This document shows, in pieces, positions 20,286 through 30,300 of a stretch of DNA of 64,000 nt. The stretch lies in assembly GCF_000731675.1 (NCBI RefSeq), contig NZ_JMIT01000002.1, positions 917,282-981,281 on the forward strand, in the 5' to 3' direction. The notes under the pieces are model-generated. The model was not told the DNA's origin, ran no database searches, and saw nothing but the letters and a program-made list of their open reading frames with translations. The position numbers and the translations under genes were made by a program. Within the stretch, counting starts at the first letter, position 1. Each line of letters begins with the position of its first letter. This DNA is from Pseudomonas capeferrum (GTDB lineage Bacteria; Pseudomonadota; Gammaproteobacteria; Pseudomonadales; Pseudomonadaceae).

Positions 20286-22444
20286 ACGAATCCGTCAATG
20301 TGACCCTGCCCAGCCAGCCCCCGGAGCAAACGGCCCAGCAACGGCCAGACCTGGGGCCTTGGCTTGAGGTCATGCTCCAGGTCGCGCACCACTACCGCCT
20401 GGACGTGTCGCCGCAACGCATACGCTTGGCGGCCGTCGAAGATGCCCGCCCACTGGATGAAATTCTTCGCCACATGGCCCGCCAGGCCGGGCTGGCGCTG
20501 CGCTTCGTGCGCTTCGATGCCAAAGGCCTGCGGCAATGGCGCACGCCGCTGGTACTGGAACTCGACGACGGCCAGTTGGCAGTGGTCGAGTCGGTAACCG
20601 AAGAGGACGACCTGGCGGTAGTCTTCGCCGGTGACCAGGGGCTGACCTCACGCCTGCCACGCGACACCCTCAAAGGGCGCATCACCCGGGTTGCCCTGCT
20701 GCGCCCGGCGCGGCCGTTGCGCGATGTGCGCACCGACGACTACACCGCCCCCTACGACCGCCACTGGTTCGCCCGCATCGTGTTGCGCGACCTGCGCCCG
20801 TATGGGCAGGTGATGGTCGCCTCGCTGGTGGCCAACGTGCTGGCCCTGGCCGGCGTGCTGTTTTCCATGCAGGTGTACGACCGGGTGATCCCCGCCGAGT
20901 CCCTGCCCACGCTGTACGTGCTGTTTGGCGGTGTGGTGCTGGCGCTGGTGTTCGACTTCAGCATGCGCCTGCTACGCCTGAAGGTGACCGACCTGCTGGG
21001 CAAGCGCGCCGACCTGCGCGTCTCCGACCTGGTCTATGGGCATGCCTTGCGCCTGCGCAATTCGGTGCGGCCCAAGTCGACCGGCTCGTTCATCTCGCAG
21101 TTACGCGAGCTGGAGTCGATCCGCGACCTGATCACCTCGAGCACCGCCACGGCCCTGGCCGACCTGCCGTTCTTCCTGTTGTTCCTGTTCGTGTTCTGGC
21201 TGATCGGCGGCGTGCTGGTGTTCATCCCGCTGCTGGCGTTGCTGGCCATGGTCCTGCCCGGCCTGCTCGCGCAACGGCGCCTGGCCCGCCTGGCCAATGC
21301 CTCGATGCGTGAGTCGGCGCTGCGTAACGCCATGCTGGTTGAGAGCATCCAGGGCCTGGATGAAATCAAGGCACTGCAAGCCGAGGCACGCTTCGAGCGC
21401 CAATGGAACCAGTACAACGCCGCCTGCGCCCACACCAACCTGCGCCTGCGCACCCTGACCAACGGCCTGGTGACCTGGACGCAGAACGTGCAGGGTGCGG
21501 TGTTTGCGGTGGTCATCGTCATCGGCGCACCGATGGTGATCGCCGGCGACCTCACCACCGGTAGCCTGGTGGCGGCGTCGATGCTGTCGTCGCGCATGAT
21601 GGCGCCGCTGGCACAACTGACCCATGTGCTGACTCGCTGGCAGCAGGCCAAGGTGGCCCTGCAAGGCCTCGACAAGTTGATGCAGTCACCGGTCGATCAC
21701 CCCGAAAACGAAGCCCGCGTGCACCTGCCGGCCATCCGCGGCGAGTATCAGCTGCGCCAGGCCAACTTCCGCTACAGCCCGGAGGCCCCGCCCGTCCTGA
21801 GCATCGCCCAGCTGGACATCCAGCCGGGTGAACGCATCGCCGTGCTCGGCCGTAACGGTGCCGGTAAATCCACCCTGCTGCAGGCCCTGGGCGGTGCCAT
21901 GGACTTGGTCCAGGGCGAAATCAACCTGGATGGCATTGCCCTGGCCCACCTCGACCCTGCCGACCTGCGCCGCGATGTCGGCCTGCTGCCGCAGTACTCG
22001 CGGCTGTTCCACGGCACCCTGCGGGAAAACCTCACCCTGGGTGCCGGCCAGGCCAGTGATCAGGAGTTGGTCGCCGCCCTGGCCGCCACGGGGGCGCTGG
22101 ACTTTGTCCGGCGGCTGCCCAAAGGCATGGACCACTTGATCCTGGAAGGCGGCGTGGGCCTGTCCGGCGGCCAACGCCAGGCCCTGGTGCTGTCACGCCT
22201 GCTGGTGCGCCAGCCGCAGGTGCTGTTGCTGGACGAACCCACCGCATCCCTCGACGACATGACCGAACGCAAGCTGCTGGATAACCTCGAACGCTTCTGC
22301 CAGGGCCGCACCCTGGTGATCGCCACCCACCGCCTGAGCGTGCTGCAGCGGGTCGACCGGATCCTCGTGCTCGATGGCGGACGCATCGTCATCGACGACA
22401 AACGCGATGCCGCGCTGGCGAAACTGCAAGGAGCCCAGGCATGA
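20282..22444 (+). CDS. Type I secretion ABC exporter (LapB/HlyB type) with cysteine-less C39-like domain
   Basis: A 720-aa inner-membrane ABC exporter. Residues 1 to about 145 resemble the C39 peptidase-like domain but contain no cysteine, so it cannot be a cysteine protease and should act as a docking domain, as known for exporters of RTX proteins and LapA-type adhesins. A transmembrane domain follows (first helices around 165-215; strongly hydrophobic LPFFLLFLFVFWLIGG around 300). The nucleotide-binding domain has Walker A GRNGAGKS (about 522-529), signature LSGGQRQ (about 626), Walker B LLLDEPTA (about 647) and the H-loop ATHR (about 681). It overlaps both neighbours by 4 bp, which argues for translational coupling. 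Substrate assignment to the upstream adhesin rests on position. Confidence 0.92.
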   Translation: MNESVNVTLPSQPPEQTAQQRPDLGPWLEVMLQVAHHYRLDVSPQRIRLAAVEDARPLDEILRHMARQAGLALRFVRFDAKGLRQWRTPLVLELDDGQLAVVESVTEEDDLAVVFAGDQGLTSRLPRDTLKGRITRVALLRPARPLRDVRTDDYTAPYDRHWFARIVLRDLRPYGQVMVASLVANVLALAGVLFSMQVYDRVIPAESLPTLYVLFGGVVLALVFDFSMRLLRLKVTDLLGKRADLRVSDLVYGHALRLRNSVRPKSTGSFISQLRELESIRDLITSSTATALADLPFFLLFLFVFWLIGGVLVFIPLLALLAMVLPGLLAQRRLARLANASMRESALRNAMLVESIQGLDEIKALQAEARFERQWNQYNAACAHTNLRLRTLTNGLVTWTQNVQGAVFAVVIVIGAPMVIAGDLTTGSLVAASMLSSRMMAPLAQLTHVLTRWQQAKVALQGLDKLMQSPVDHPENEARVHLPAIRGEYQLRQANFRYSPEAPPVLSIAQLDIQPGERIAVLGRNGAGKSTLLQALGGAMDLVQGEINLDGIALAHLDPADLRRDVGLLPQYSRLFHGTLRENLTLGAGQASDQELVAALAATGALDFVRRLPKGMDHLILEGGVGLSGGQRQALVLSRLLVRQPQVLLLDEPTASLDDMTERKLLDNLERFCQGRTLVIATHRLSVLQRVDRILVLDGGRIVIDDKRDAALAKLQGAQA

Positions 22445-23625
22445 GCAACCATGAACTCCCGGCGTCCTACCTGGACGGGCAGGACGACCAGGCGGTGTTC
22501 CGCGCCGGCCGCATCATCACGATCTGTGCGCTGATGCTGGCGGCGTTCCTGGCGTGGGCGGCCTGGTTCGAGGTGACCGAAGTGTCCACCGGCACCGGCA
22601 AGGTGATCCCCAGTTCACGCGAGCAGGTGATCCAGTCGTTCGAGGGCGGCATCGTCGCGCAGATGAGCGTGGCCGAAGGTGACCTGGTCGACCGCGGGCA
22701 GGTACTGGCCCAGCTCGACCCGACCAAGACCTCCTCCAGCGTCGGCGAAAGTGAAGCCAAGTACCGGGCGGCCAAGGCCAGCCAGGCCCGCTTGCAGGCA
22801 GAGGTGACCGGCAAGCCGTTGGTGTTCCCCGACAGCCTGCGCGACTCACCCGACCTGATCGACGCCGAGACCGCGCTGTACCAGACACGCCGCCGTGGCC
22901 TGGAGCAGACCCTGGCCGGTATCGAGGACTCGCTGCAACTGGTGCGCAGCGAGCTGAAGATCACCGAGAACCTGGCGAAGATGGGCGCCTCGAGCCGGGT
23001 CGAGGTGATCCGCTTGAACCGCCAGCGCTCGGAACTGCAGCTCAAGGCCAACGAAGCGCGCTCCGACTACCTGGTGCGTGCACGCGAGGAACTGGCCAAG
23101 GCCAGCGCCGAGGCCGACAGCCTGTCCGAGGTGATCCGCGGGCGCAGCGACTCGCTGACGCGCCTGACCCTGCGCTCACCGGTGCGCGGCATCGTCAAGG
23201 ACATTGAGGTCAATACCTTGGGCGGTGTGGTGCAGCCCGGTGGGCAAGTGATGAAGATCGTGCCGATGGACGAGCGCCTGCTGATCGAGACCCGCATTGC
23301 ACCACGGGACATCGCCTTCATCCACCCCGACCAGGCGGCCAAGGTCAAGATCAGTGCCTATGACTACTCGGTGTACGGCGGGCTGGAAGGCAAAGTAGTC
23401 GGCATCTCGCCGGATACCCTGCAGGACGAGGTGAAGCCGGAGATCTACTACTACCGGGTGTTTATCCGCACCGAGCAGGACAGCCTGCAGAACAAGGCCG
23501 GCAAGCACTTTGCGATCGTGCCCGGGATGATTGCCACGGTGGATATCCGCACGGGCGAGAAGACCATCCTCGACTACCTGATCAAGCCGTTGAACCGGGC
23601 CAAGGAAGCCCTGCGCGAACGGTAA
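22441..23625 (+). CDS. HlyD-family periplasmic adaptor of the adhesin exporter (LapC-like)
   Basis: A 394-aa membrane fusion protein with one N-terminal transmembrane helix (about residues 22-42, IITICALMLAAFLAWAAWFEV). A biotinyl-lipoyl-like half-motif with EGGIVAQMSVAEGDLVDRGQ follows, then a coiled-coil hairpin (about 85-230), the second lipoyl half (LRSPVRGIVKDIEVNTLGGVV) and a beta-barrel region with PRDIAFIHPDQAAKVKISAY, all standard for type I secretion adaptors. Start ATG overlaps the exporter stop. It would bridge the ABC exporter and the TolC-like channel. A hairpin follows the stop, and the next gene begins 117 bp on, so the secretion operon probably ends here. Confidence 0.92.
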   Translation: MSNHELPASYLDGQDDQAVFRAGRIITICALMLAAFLAWAAWFEVTEVSTGTGKVIPSSREQVIQSFEGGIVAQMSVAEGDLVDRGQVLAQLDPTKTSSSVGESEAKYRAAKASQARLQAEVTGKPLVFPDSLRDSPDLIDAETALYQTRRRGLEQTLAGIEDSLQLVRSELKITENLAKMGASSRVEVIRLNRQRSELQLKANEARSDYLVRAREELAKASAEADSLSEVIRGRSDSLTRLTLRSPVRGIVKDIEVNTLGGVVQPGGQVMKIVPMDERLLIETRIAPRDIAFIHPDQAAKVKISAYDYSVYGGLEGKVVGISPDTLQDEVKPEIYYYRVFIRTEQDSLQNKAGKHFAIVPGMIATVDIRTGEKTILDYLIKPLNRAKEALRER

Positions 23626-23629
23626 TCGT

Positions 23630-23648
23630 GGGGGCGCTTTGCGCCCCC
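23630..23648 (+). terminator. Possible terminator hairpin after the secretion operon
   Basis: An 8-bp G/C stem (GGGGGCGC / GCGCCCCC) around a TTT loop lies 4 bases after the adaptor stop. There is no downstream T-run, so termination would be weak or factor-dependent. Confidence 0.45.
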
Positions 23649-23742
23649 CGCTCTACCAGGCCAGGCATCGACAACACGCCCACTAAAGCCCGACGCAAAT
23701 ACGCCGATAACCCGTTATTCCCCTATTCCCACGAAGGTCACC

Positions 23743-24642
23743 ATGGCCACGCAAAATGCCCGCGCGGATTCGCTGTCCTTGCTGCTGTTCACCCTGCGCA
23801 GCGGCAAGCTGATGGCAATCAACCTGCTCAAGGTCAGCGAGATCATCCCCTGCCCTTCACTGACCAAGCTGCCCGAATCGCACCCCCATGTGAAAGGTGT
23901 GGCCACCCTGCGCGGCAACTCGCTGTCGGTCATCGACCTGTCCCGCGCCATCGGCGAGCGCCCGCTGGCCGACCCGGACGGCGGCTGCCTGATCGTCACC
24001 GAGATCAGCCGCTCGCGCCAAGGCCTGCATGTACAGGCCGTGAGCCGCATCGTGCATTGCCTGAGCACCGACATCAAACCGCCGCCCTTCGGTTCGGGCA
24101 ACCGCTCGTTCATCACCGGCGTGACCCGGGTCGACAACGCGCTGGTGCAGGTACTGGACATCGAGAAGGTCATCCATGCCATCGCCCCGCCTGCCGCCGA
24201 GCCACAGCACGGCGCACTGACCGAAGAAGACGCGAGCCTGCTGGCCGCCGCCAACATCCTGGTGGTGGACGACAGCCAGGTGGCCTTGCAGCAGTCGGTG
24301 CACACCCTGCGCAACCTGGGCATCGAATGCCATACCGCACGCAGTGCCAAGGACGCCATCAACGTGTTGTTGGAACTGCAGGGCACCGCGCAGGAGATCA
24401 ACATCATCGTCTCCGATATCGAGATGTCCGAAATGGACGGCTATGCTTTCACCCGTACCCTGCGTGAAACGCCCGATTTTCAGCACCTGTATATCCTGCT
24501 GCATACCTCGCTCGACAGCGCCATGAGCAGCGAAAAAGCCAGGCTGGCGGGGGCCAATGCCATCCTTACCAAATTCTCCTCGCCGGAGCTGACCGATTGC
24601 CTGGTGGTGGCGGCGCGGGCAGTGGTGTTTGCCGAGCGTTGA
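23743..24642 (+). CDS. cheV: CheV-type chemotaxis coupling protein (CheW domain plus receiver)
   Basis: A 299-aa cytoplasmic protein. Residues about 10-155 form a CheW-like coupling domain (LFTLRSGKLMAINLLKVSEI; VKGVATLRGNSLSVIDLSRA). Residues about 165-295 form a receiver domain with acidic pocket VDDSQ and phospho-acceptor Asp225 in IIVSDIEMSEMDGY. This is the CheV architecture: it links chemoreceptors to a CheA kinase and tunes signalling by its own phosphorylation. AAGGT lies 8-9 bases before ATG. Its partner kinase is not in the window. Location just after the adhesin secretion genes may be coincidental. CheV paralogues are common in Pseudomonas, so which one this is remains open. Confidence 0.87.
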   Translation: MATQNARADSLSLLLFTLRSGKLMAINLLKVSEIIPCPSLTKLPESHPHVKGVATLRGNSLSVIDLSRAIGERPLADPDGGCLIVTEISRSRQGLHVQAVSRIVHCLSTDIKPPPFGSGNRSFITGVTRVDNALVQVLDIEKVIHAIAPPAAEPQHGALTEEDASLLAAANILVVDDSQVALQQSVHTLRNLGIECHTARSAKDAINVLLELQGTAQEINIIVSDIEMSEMDGYAFTRTLRETPDFQHLYILLHTSLDSAMSSEKARLAGANAILTKFSSPELTDCLVVAARAVVFAER

Positions 24643-24667
24643 TACATCAAGCGACAAACTCCCCGGC

Positions 24668-24695
24668 TTGCCGTCGGGGATGACTCGGGCATAAT
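24668..24695 (+). promoter_or_regulatory. Candidate sigma70-type promoter for the small secreted protein gene
   Basis: TTGCCG and CATAAT are separated by 16 bp, with the -10 box 35 bases before the ATG at 24731. The match is visible by eye only. Confidence 0.4.
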
Positions 24696-24730
24696 TCGCT
24701 CCCCTCGGAAGATATTTGCCGGAATCGCGT

Positions 24731-25042
24731 ATGAAGTTTTTCAGCTCCCTCCTAGTCGCCTGCGCGCTGTTCAGCGGTGTCGCCCAGGCCTCCAGCAGCC
24801 AGGCCTGGAACGAGCAGCGCCAGCAGATGCTCAAGGCGTGCCTTGCCGCCAGCCAGTTCAAGGACGCCCATGCGCGCGGCAAGCCCGCCGAATTCGACGA
24901 CCAAGTCGGCATGAGTGCCCTGCTGATCGAAGGCGTCTACCCGCAAAAGCACATGCAGCAACGTAGCGGCACCGAATTGTGCCTTTACGACCGCCAGCAC
25001 CAGCGCGCGTTCGTCAGCGAATGGAACCCGGAAGCCAAGTGA
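24731..25042 (+). CDS. Small exported hypothetical protein
   Basis: 103 aa with a clear signal peptide (MKFFSSLLVACALFSGVAQA, cleavage after residue 20) and a mature domain of about 83 aa containing two cysteines (KACLAASQF and TELCLYDRQ) that could form a disulfide in the periplasm. I do not recognise the family. The first in-frame ATG is 15 bases upstream (24716), but starting at 24731 gives a canonical signal peptide. The stop overlaps the GTG of the next gene by 4 bp, so the two are probably co-translated. Confidence 0.72.
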   Translation: MKFFSSLLVACALFSGVAQASSSQAWNEQRQQMLKACLAASQFKDAHARGKPAEFDDQVGMSALLIEGVYPQKHMQQRSGTELCLYDRQHQRAFVSEWNPEAK

Positions 25043-25773
25043 CCGACAACCTGCGTTTCGCCTGCACCGGCTGCGGCAAGTGCTGCACCGGCCACCATGT
25101 GCCGCTGACCCTCGACGAGGCGCGCCAGTGGGCGGCGTCTGGGGGCCAGGTGGTGGTATTGATAGAAGCCTTCGTGGCCGATGGCCCGGGCATGCCGGAG
25201 GAGCAACGCGAGCATGTGCTGCGCCGCTCCCACCCGGTGGCCTGCGGCGACACGGTCGCTCGCGTCTCGGTGACCTTCGCGGCCTTCAACCCGGGGCGCT
25301 GTCGCAACCTCGACGACAATGACCTGTGCACCATTTACGACGCGCGCCCGCTGGTCTGTCGCATCTACCCGGTGGAAATCAACCCGCATATTCCGCTGCG
25401 ACCCGAGAACAAGGACTGCCCGACCGAGGCTTGGCAGCAGGGGCCGGCGCTGATTCATGGCAGCCAGCTGGCCGACGCGGGGCTGGCGGCGCTGGTGGAG
25501 GCTTCGCGCCAGGCGGATCGTGATGACATCGCGGCCAAGGTTGCGGTTTGCCAGGCGTTGGGCATGACTACCAGTGCGCTGAAAGGGAACGGGTTTACGG
25601 CTTATCTGCCGGAGATGGGGGCTTTTGCGACAGCGTTGGCGCAGGTGCCGGAGGATAATGGGGCGCGGTGGACGCTGCATGTGCAGGATGAAGCGTTGAC
25701 GGCCAGTTTGCGGGGGGTTGGGCTGAGCACGACCTCTGAAACGCCGGTTTATTACGCGTTTATTGGGTTTTGA
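25039..25773 (+). CDS. YkgJ-family cysteine cluster protein (putative metal-binding)
   Basis: 244 aa. The N-terminus has the family hallmark FACTGCGKCCTG, and a second set of cysteines follows in RCRNLDDNDLCTIYDARPLVCRIYP. This pattern defines the YkgJ/UPF0153 zinc- or iron-chelating family (Fe-S or Zn binding is predicted, not shown). GTG at 25039 is chosen as start because it overlaps the preceding stop (GTGA) and places the Cys motif about 8 residues in. A frame extension to 24979 runs inside the upstream gene and adds a non-conserved basic leader. Function is unknown. Confidence 0.8.
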   Translation: MTDNLRFACTGCGKCCTGHHVPLTLDEARQWAASGGQVVVLIEAFVADGPGMPEEQREHVLRRSHPVACGDTVARVSVTFAAFNPGRCRNLDDNDLCTIYDARPLVCRIYPVEINPHIPLRPENKDCPTEAWQQGPALIHGSQLADAGLAALVEASRQADRDDIAAKVAVCQALGMTTSALKGNGFTAYLPEMGAFATALAQVPEDNGARWTLHVQDEALTASLRGVGLSTTSETPVYYAFIGF

Positions 25774-26194
25774 CGGGGTAACGCGGATTGCGGGGGGCCG
25801 GGTGCATGGCTTGGGCCTTGTGGCGGATTCGAGATCGAGCGCCGCCCGCGCGGCGCTTCGCGGGGCAAGCCCGCTCCCACATCTGTTTCGGGCCAATTAT
25901 TCCTGAAGCATTGGCGCGCGTCCCTCTTGGCGTCCACCCCAATGTCGTGTCGTATAAACGAGGGGGCGCGCGCCTATCTCACAGGCGAGACTGGCCCGAA
26001 ACAGATGTGGGAGCGGGCTTGCCCCGCGAAGCGCCGCGCGGGCGGCGCTCGATTTCCGCCCCACCACAAAACCGTCGCCAAACCCGAAACTGTCACCGCT
26101 GTCAGCCAGCCGTCATGCTGCCGACCCTCTCCGGGGGCTATAAGCTTGAGTACAGACAACCGTCTCCCCCTTCTGGCCAAGGTGCCCGCCCCCG
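25774..26194. other. 421-bp intergenic spacer with long inverted repeat and RND-operon promoter region
   Basis: No credible gene. It holds a REP-type perfect inverted repeat (25834-25894 with 25993-26053). Downstream is a stretch with CTGTCA at 26090-26095 and 26099-26104 and a related CCGTCA at 26110-26115, then a possible -10 box TATAAG at 26139-26144 before the efflux operon. The evenly spaced TGTCA-like words could be binding sites for the operon's own response regulator; this is inference. Confidence 0.6.
25834..26053. repeat. REP doublet: perfect 61-bp inverted repeat around a 98-bp centre
   Basis: Bases 25834-25894 are the exact reverse complement of 25993-26053. Each arm contains the P. 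putida-type REP core TTCGCGGGGCAAGCCCGCTCCCAC plus a GC-rich palindromic tail (GCGCCGCCCGCGCGGCGC). The two arms face each other like a REPIN/BIME. The perfect match over 61 bp, longer than a REP core, suggests the pair moved or was duplicated as a unit, or has been kept equal by gene conversion. Confidence 0.9.
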
Positions 26195-27358
26195 ATGCGA
26201 CGTCCGTCCCGCTCTGTCACCCTTGCCGCCTTGGCGCTGCTCATTCTGGTAGCGCTGGGCGTCTGGTTCAGTCAGCGTCAACCAGCGCCCGCCCCCCGCG
26301 CCCAGGCAGCGATCCCCGTGCGCGTGGTCAGCGTCACCCAACAAGACGTGCCGCGCTATGCCAGCGCCATCGGCTCGGTGCTGTCGCTGCACAGCGTCGA
26401 AATCCGCGCACAGGTGGAAGGCGTGCTGACCCAGGTGCTGGTCAAGGAAGGCCAATGGGTAAAGGAAGGCGACCTGCTGGCCACCCTCGACGACCGCTCG
26501 ATCCGCGCCAGCCTCGACCAGGCGCGCGCGCAGCTCGGGCAGAGCCTGGCGCAGATCCAGGTCGCCGGTGTCGACCTCAAGCGCTACCGCCTGCTGAGTA
26601 CCGATGACGGGGTATCCAAGCAAACCCTCGACCAGCAGCAGGCCCTGGTCAACCAGTTGCAGGCCACGGTCAAGGGCAACCAGGCCGCCATCGCCAACGC
26701 CGAAGTACAACTGTCCTACACGCAGATCCACTCACCGGTGACCGGCCGGGTCGGTATCCGTAACGTCGACCCCGGCAACCTGGTACGCAGCAGCGACACC
26801 CAGGGCCTGTTCAGCGTGACCCAGATCGACCCGATCGCCGTCGAGTTCGCCCTGCCGCAACAGATGCTGCCCACCCTGCAAAGCCTGCTCAAGGCGCCCA
26901 GCCCGGCGCTGGTGCAGGCCTACATGGACGCCGACGGCGAACGCAGCCTGCTCGGTGAAGGCCACCTGGCGCTGATCGACAACCAGATTTCGGCGACCAC
27001 GGGCACGGTGCGGGTAAAGGCCGAATTCGACAACAAGGATGGGCGCCTGTGGCCCGGCCAACTGGTCACCGTTCGCTTGCGCACGGCAATGCAGGAGAAT
27101 GCCCTGGTGGTGCCGCCCCCCGTAGTGCAGCGCGGCGTCGACGGCCACTTCGTGTACCGCCTGGACGGTGACAAGGTGACCAGCGTGCCGGTCAACGTGC
27201 TGTACCAGGACAGCGGGCTGAATGTCATCGCCGGGGTCAAGGCAGGCGAGCGCCTGGTGCTCGACGGCCAGTCGCGGCTCAAGCCTGGGTCGCGGGTCGA
27301 AGTCACCACCGATGCGCCGGCCCCCGCAGAAATGGCCGACGGCCGGAGCCAGCCATGA
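26195..27358 (+). CDS. RND efflux periplasmic adaptor (MdtA/AcrA-type)
   Basis: 387 aa. An N-terminal hydrophobic segment (VTLAALALLILVALGVWF) serves as signal or anchor. The lipoyl half-motif EIRAQVEGVLTQVLVKEGQWV, an alpha-hairpin rich in Gln/Ala, the second lipoyl half YTQIHSPVTGRVGIRNVDPG, then beta-barrel and membrane-proximal domains follow the standard MFP order. There is no lipobox cysteine. It overlaps the pump gene by 4 bp (ATGA). It should couple the inner-membrane pump to an outer-membrane channel; no channel gene is present in the operon. Substrate unknown. Confidence 0.9.
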   Translation: MRRPSRSVTLAALALLILVALGVWFSQRQPAPAPRAQAAIPVRVVSVTQQDVPRYASAIGSVLSLHSVEIRAQVEGVLTQVLVKEGQWVKEGDLLATLDDRSIRASLDQARAQLGQSLAQIQVAGVDLKRYRLLSTDDGVSKQTLDQQQALVNQLQATVKGNQAAIANAEVQLSYTQIHSPVTGRVGIRNVDPGNLVRSSDTQGLFSVTQIDPIAVEFALPQQMLPTLQSLLKAPSPALVQAYMDADGERSLLGEGHLALIDNQISATTGTVRVKAEFDNKDGRLWPGQLVTVRLRTAMQENALVVPPPVVQRGVDGHFVYRLDGDKVTSVPVNVLYQDSGLNVIAGVKAGERLVLDGQSRLKPGSRVEVTTDAPAPAEMADGRSQP

Positions 27359-30300
27359 ACGCGCGCAACGGGGTTTCGGCCTGGTGCATCGACCACCCGA
27401 TCGCTACCTTGCTGCTGACCTTCGCTCTGGTGATGCTGGGGGCCATCGCCTTCCCCCGCCTGCCGGTGGCACCGCTGCCCGAGGCCGACTTCCCGACCAT
27501 TCAGGTCACTGCCCAGTTGCCAGGGGCCAGCCCGGAAACCATGGCCTCGTCGGTGGCCACGCCGCTGGAGGTGCAGTTCAGTGCCATCCCCGGCATGACC
27601 CAGATGACCAGCAGCAGCGCGCTGGGGTCGACCAACCTGATTCTGCAGTTCACCCTCGACAAGAACATCGACACGGCGGCCCAGGAAGTCCAGGCCGCGA
27701 TCAACACCGCCACTGCCCGCTTGCCGCAAGACCTGCCCAACCCGCCGACCTGGCGCAAGGTCAACCCGGCCGACAGCCCGGTGCTGGTGCTGACTGTCAG
27801 CTCGAACCAGATGCCCGGCAATGACCTGAGCGATTACACCGAAACCCTGCTGGCACGCCAACTGAGCCAGATCGACGGGGTCGGCCTGATCAATATCACC
27901 GGGCAATTGCGCCCCGCCATCCGCGTGCAGGCGCAACCGGAGAAGCTGGCAGCCATCGGCCTGACCCTCGCCGACCTGCGCCTGGCCATCCAGCAGACCA
28001 GCCTCAACTTGGCCAAGGGCGCGCTGTACGGCGAGCACAGCGTGTCGACTCTCGCGGCCAACGACCAGCTGTTCCACCCCGAGGACTACGCCCAACTGAT
28101 CGTCTCGTACCGCGACGGCGCGCCGGTGCACCTGCGCGACGTGGCCAAGGTGATCAACGGCGCCGAAAACGCCTACGTCAAGGCCTGGTCCGGCGACCAG
28201 CCTGGGCTGAACCTGGTGATCTTTCGCCAGCCCGGCGCCAATATCGTCGACACCGTGGACCGGGTACTGGCGGCCCTGCCCAAGCTGCAGGAAATGCTCC
28301 CGGCTTCGATCGAGGTGTCGGTCCTGCAGGACCGCACCCAAACCATCCGCGCCTCGCTGCACGAAGTGGAGCTGACCCTGATGATCGCTGTGGCCCTGGT
28401 GATCGGGGTCATGGCGCTGTTCCTGCGTCAATGGTCGGCGACCCTGGTGGTGTCCAGCGTGCTCGGGGTGTCGCTGATTGCCAGTTGCGCGCTGATGTAC
28501 GTACTCGGTTTCAGCCTGAACAACCTGACCCTGGTGGCCATCGTCATTTCGGTGGGGTTCGTGGTGGACGATGCCATCGTCGTGGTGGAAAACATCCACC
28601 GCCACCTCGAAGCGGGGGACGACAGCCGCACGGCGGCACTCAAGGGCGCCGGCGAAATCGGCTTCACCGTGGTGTCGATCAGTTTCTCGCTGATTGCCGC
28701 ATTCATCCCGCTGCTGTTCATGGGCGGGGTGGTCGGGCGCCTGTTCAAGGAGTTTGCCCTGACCGCCACGGCCACCATCCTGATTTCGGTGGTGGTCTCG
28801 CTGACCCTGGCACCCACCCTCTGCGCGTTGTTCATGCGCCGCCCGGCCGGCGAGCAGCACGGCGGCTTTGGCGAGCGCCTGGTGAGGTGGTACGAAAAAG
28901 GCCTGAACCACGCCCTGGCCCATCAGCGCCTGACCCTCGGCGTGTTCGGCCTCACTCTGGCCCTGGCCGTGGTGGGTTACGTGGCCATCCCCAAGGGCTT
29001 CTTCCCACTGCAGGACACCGGCTTCATTCTCGGCACCAGCGAAGCGGCAGCGGACGTGTCGTACCCTTCGATGATCGAAAAGCACCAGGCCCTGGCCAAG
29101 ATCATCGAGGCTGACCCGGCCGTGCGTGCGTTTTCGCACTCGGTCGGCGTCACCGGCAGCAACCAGACCATCGCCAATGGCCGCTTCTGGATCGCCCTCA
29201 AGCCCCGCGGCGAGCGCGATGTCTCGGCCAGCGAGCTGATCGACCGGCTGCGGCCCAAGCTCGCCCAGGTGCCGGGCATCGTCCTGTACATGCGCGCCGG
29301 CCAGGACATCAACCTCAGTTCCGGCCCGTCGCGCACCCAGTACCAGTACGTGCTCAAGAGCAACGACGGCGTGGCACTGAACCTGTGGACCCAGCGCCTG
29401 ACCGACCGCCTGCGTGAAAACCCGGCACTGCGCGACCTGTCCAACGACCTGCAACTGGGGGCCAGCGTCACCCGCATCGACATCGACCGCCAGGCCGCCG
29501 CGCGCTTCGGCCTGACCACCACCGACGTCGACCAGGCACTGTACGACGCCTTCGGCCAACGGCAGATCAGCGAATTCCAGACCGAGACCAACCAGTACAA
29601 AGTGATCCTCGAACTGGACGCGCGCCAGCGTGGCAAGGCCGAGAGCCTCAACTACTTCTACCTGCGCTCGCCCCTGAGCAACGAGATGGTGCCGTTGTCC
29701 GCCGTGGCCCACGTTGCCGCGCCCAGCACCGGGCCGCTGTCGATCAGCCACGATGGGCTGTTCCCGGCTGCCAACCTGTCGTTCAACCTGGCCCCGGGCG
29801 TGGCCTTGGGCGATGCGGTGAGCATCCTGGAGCGCACCCAGCGCGAACTGGGCATGCCCGACTCGATCAGCGGCAACTTCCAGGGCGCGGCCCAGGCCTT
29901 CCAGAGCTCGCTGTCGAGCCAGCCGTGGCTGATCCTCGCCGCCCTGGTGGCGGTGTACATCATCCTCGGGGTGCTCTACGAGAGCTTTGTCCACCCGCTG
30001 ACCATCATCTCGACCCTGCCCTCGGCGGGCCTGGGCGCGCTGATCCTGCTCTGGGCCATGGGCCAGGACTTCAGCATCATGGGCTTGATCGGCGTGGTGC
30101 TGCTGATCGGCATCGTCAAGAAAAACGGCATCCTCTTGATCGACTTCGCCCTTGAAGCCCAGCGCCATCACGGCATGACGCCCGAGCAGGCGATCCACCA
30201 GGCCTGCCTGACGCGCTTTCGGCCGATCATCATGACCACCCTGGCCGCGCTGCTCGGCGCGGTGCCGCTGATGTTCGGTTTCGGCGCCGGTGCCGAGCTG

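Noticed and set aside
20282..20700. Functional C39 peptidase domain in the exporter
   Set aside because: The region contains no cysteine, so proteolytic activity is excluded; it is annotated as a non-catalytic C39-like domain.
23628..24467. Plus-strand open frame overlapping the start of the CheV gene
   Set aside because: It is out of frame with the well-supported CheV gene and has Arg/Pro/His-rich shadow composition.
25788..26607. Open frames running through the 61-bp inverted repeat and into the adaptor gene
   Set aside because: They translate the palindromes and then the wrong frame of the adaptor; no ribosome site or domain supports them.
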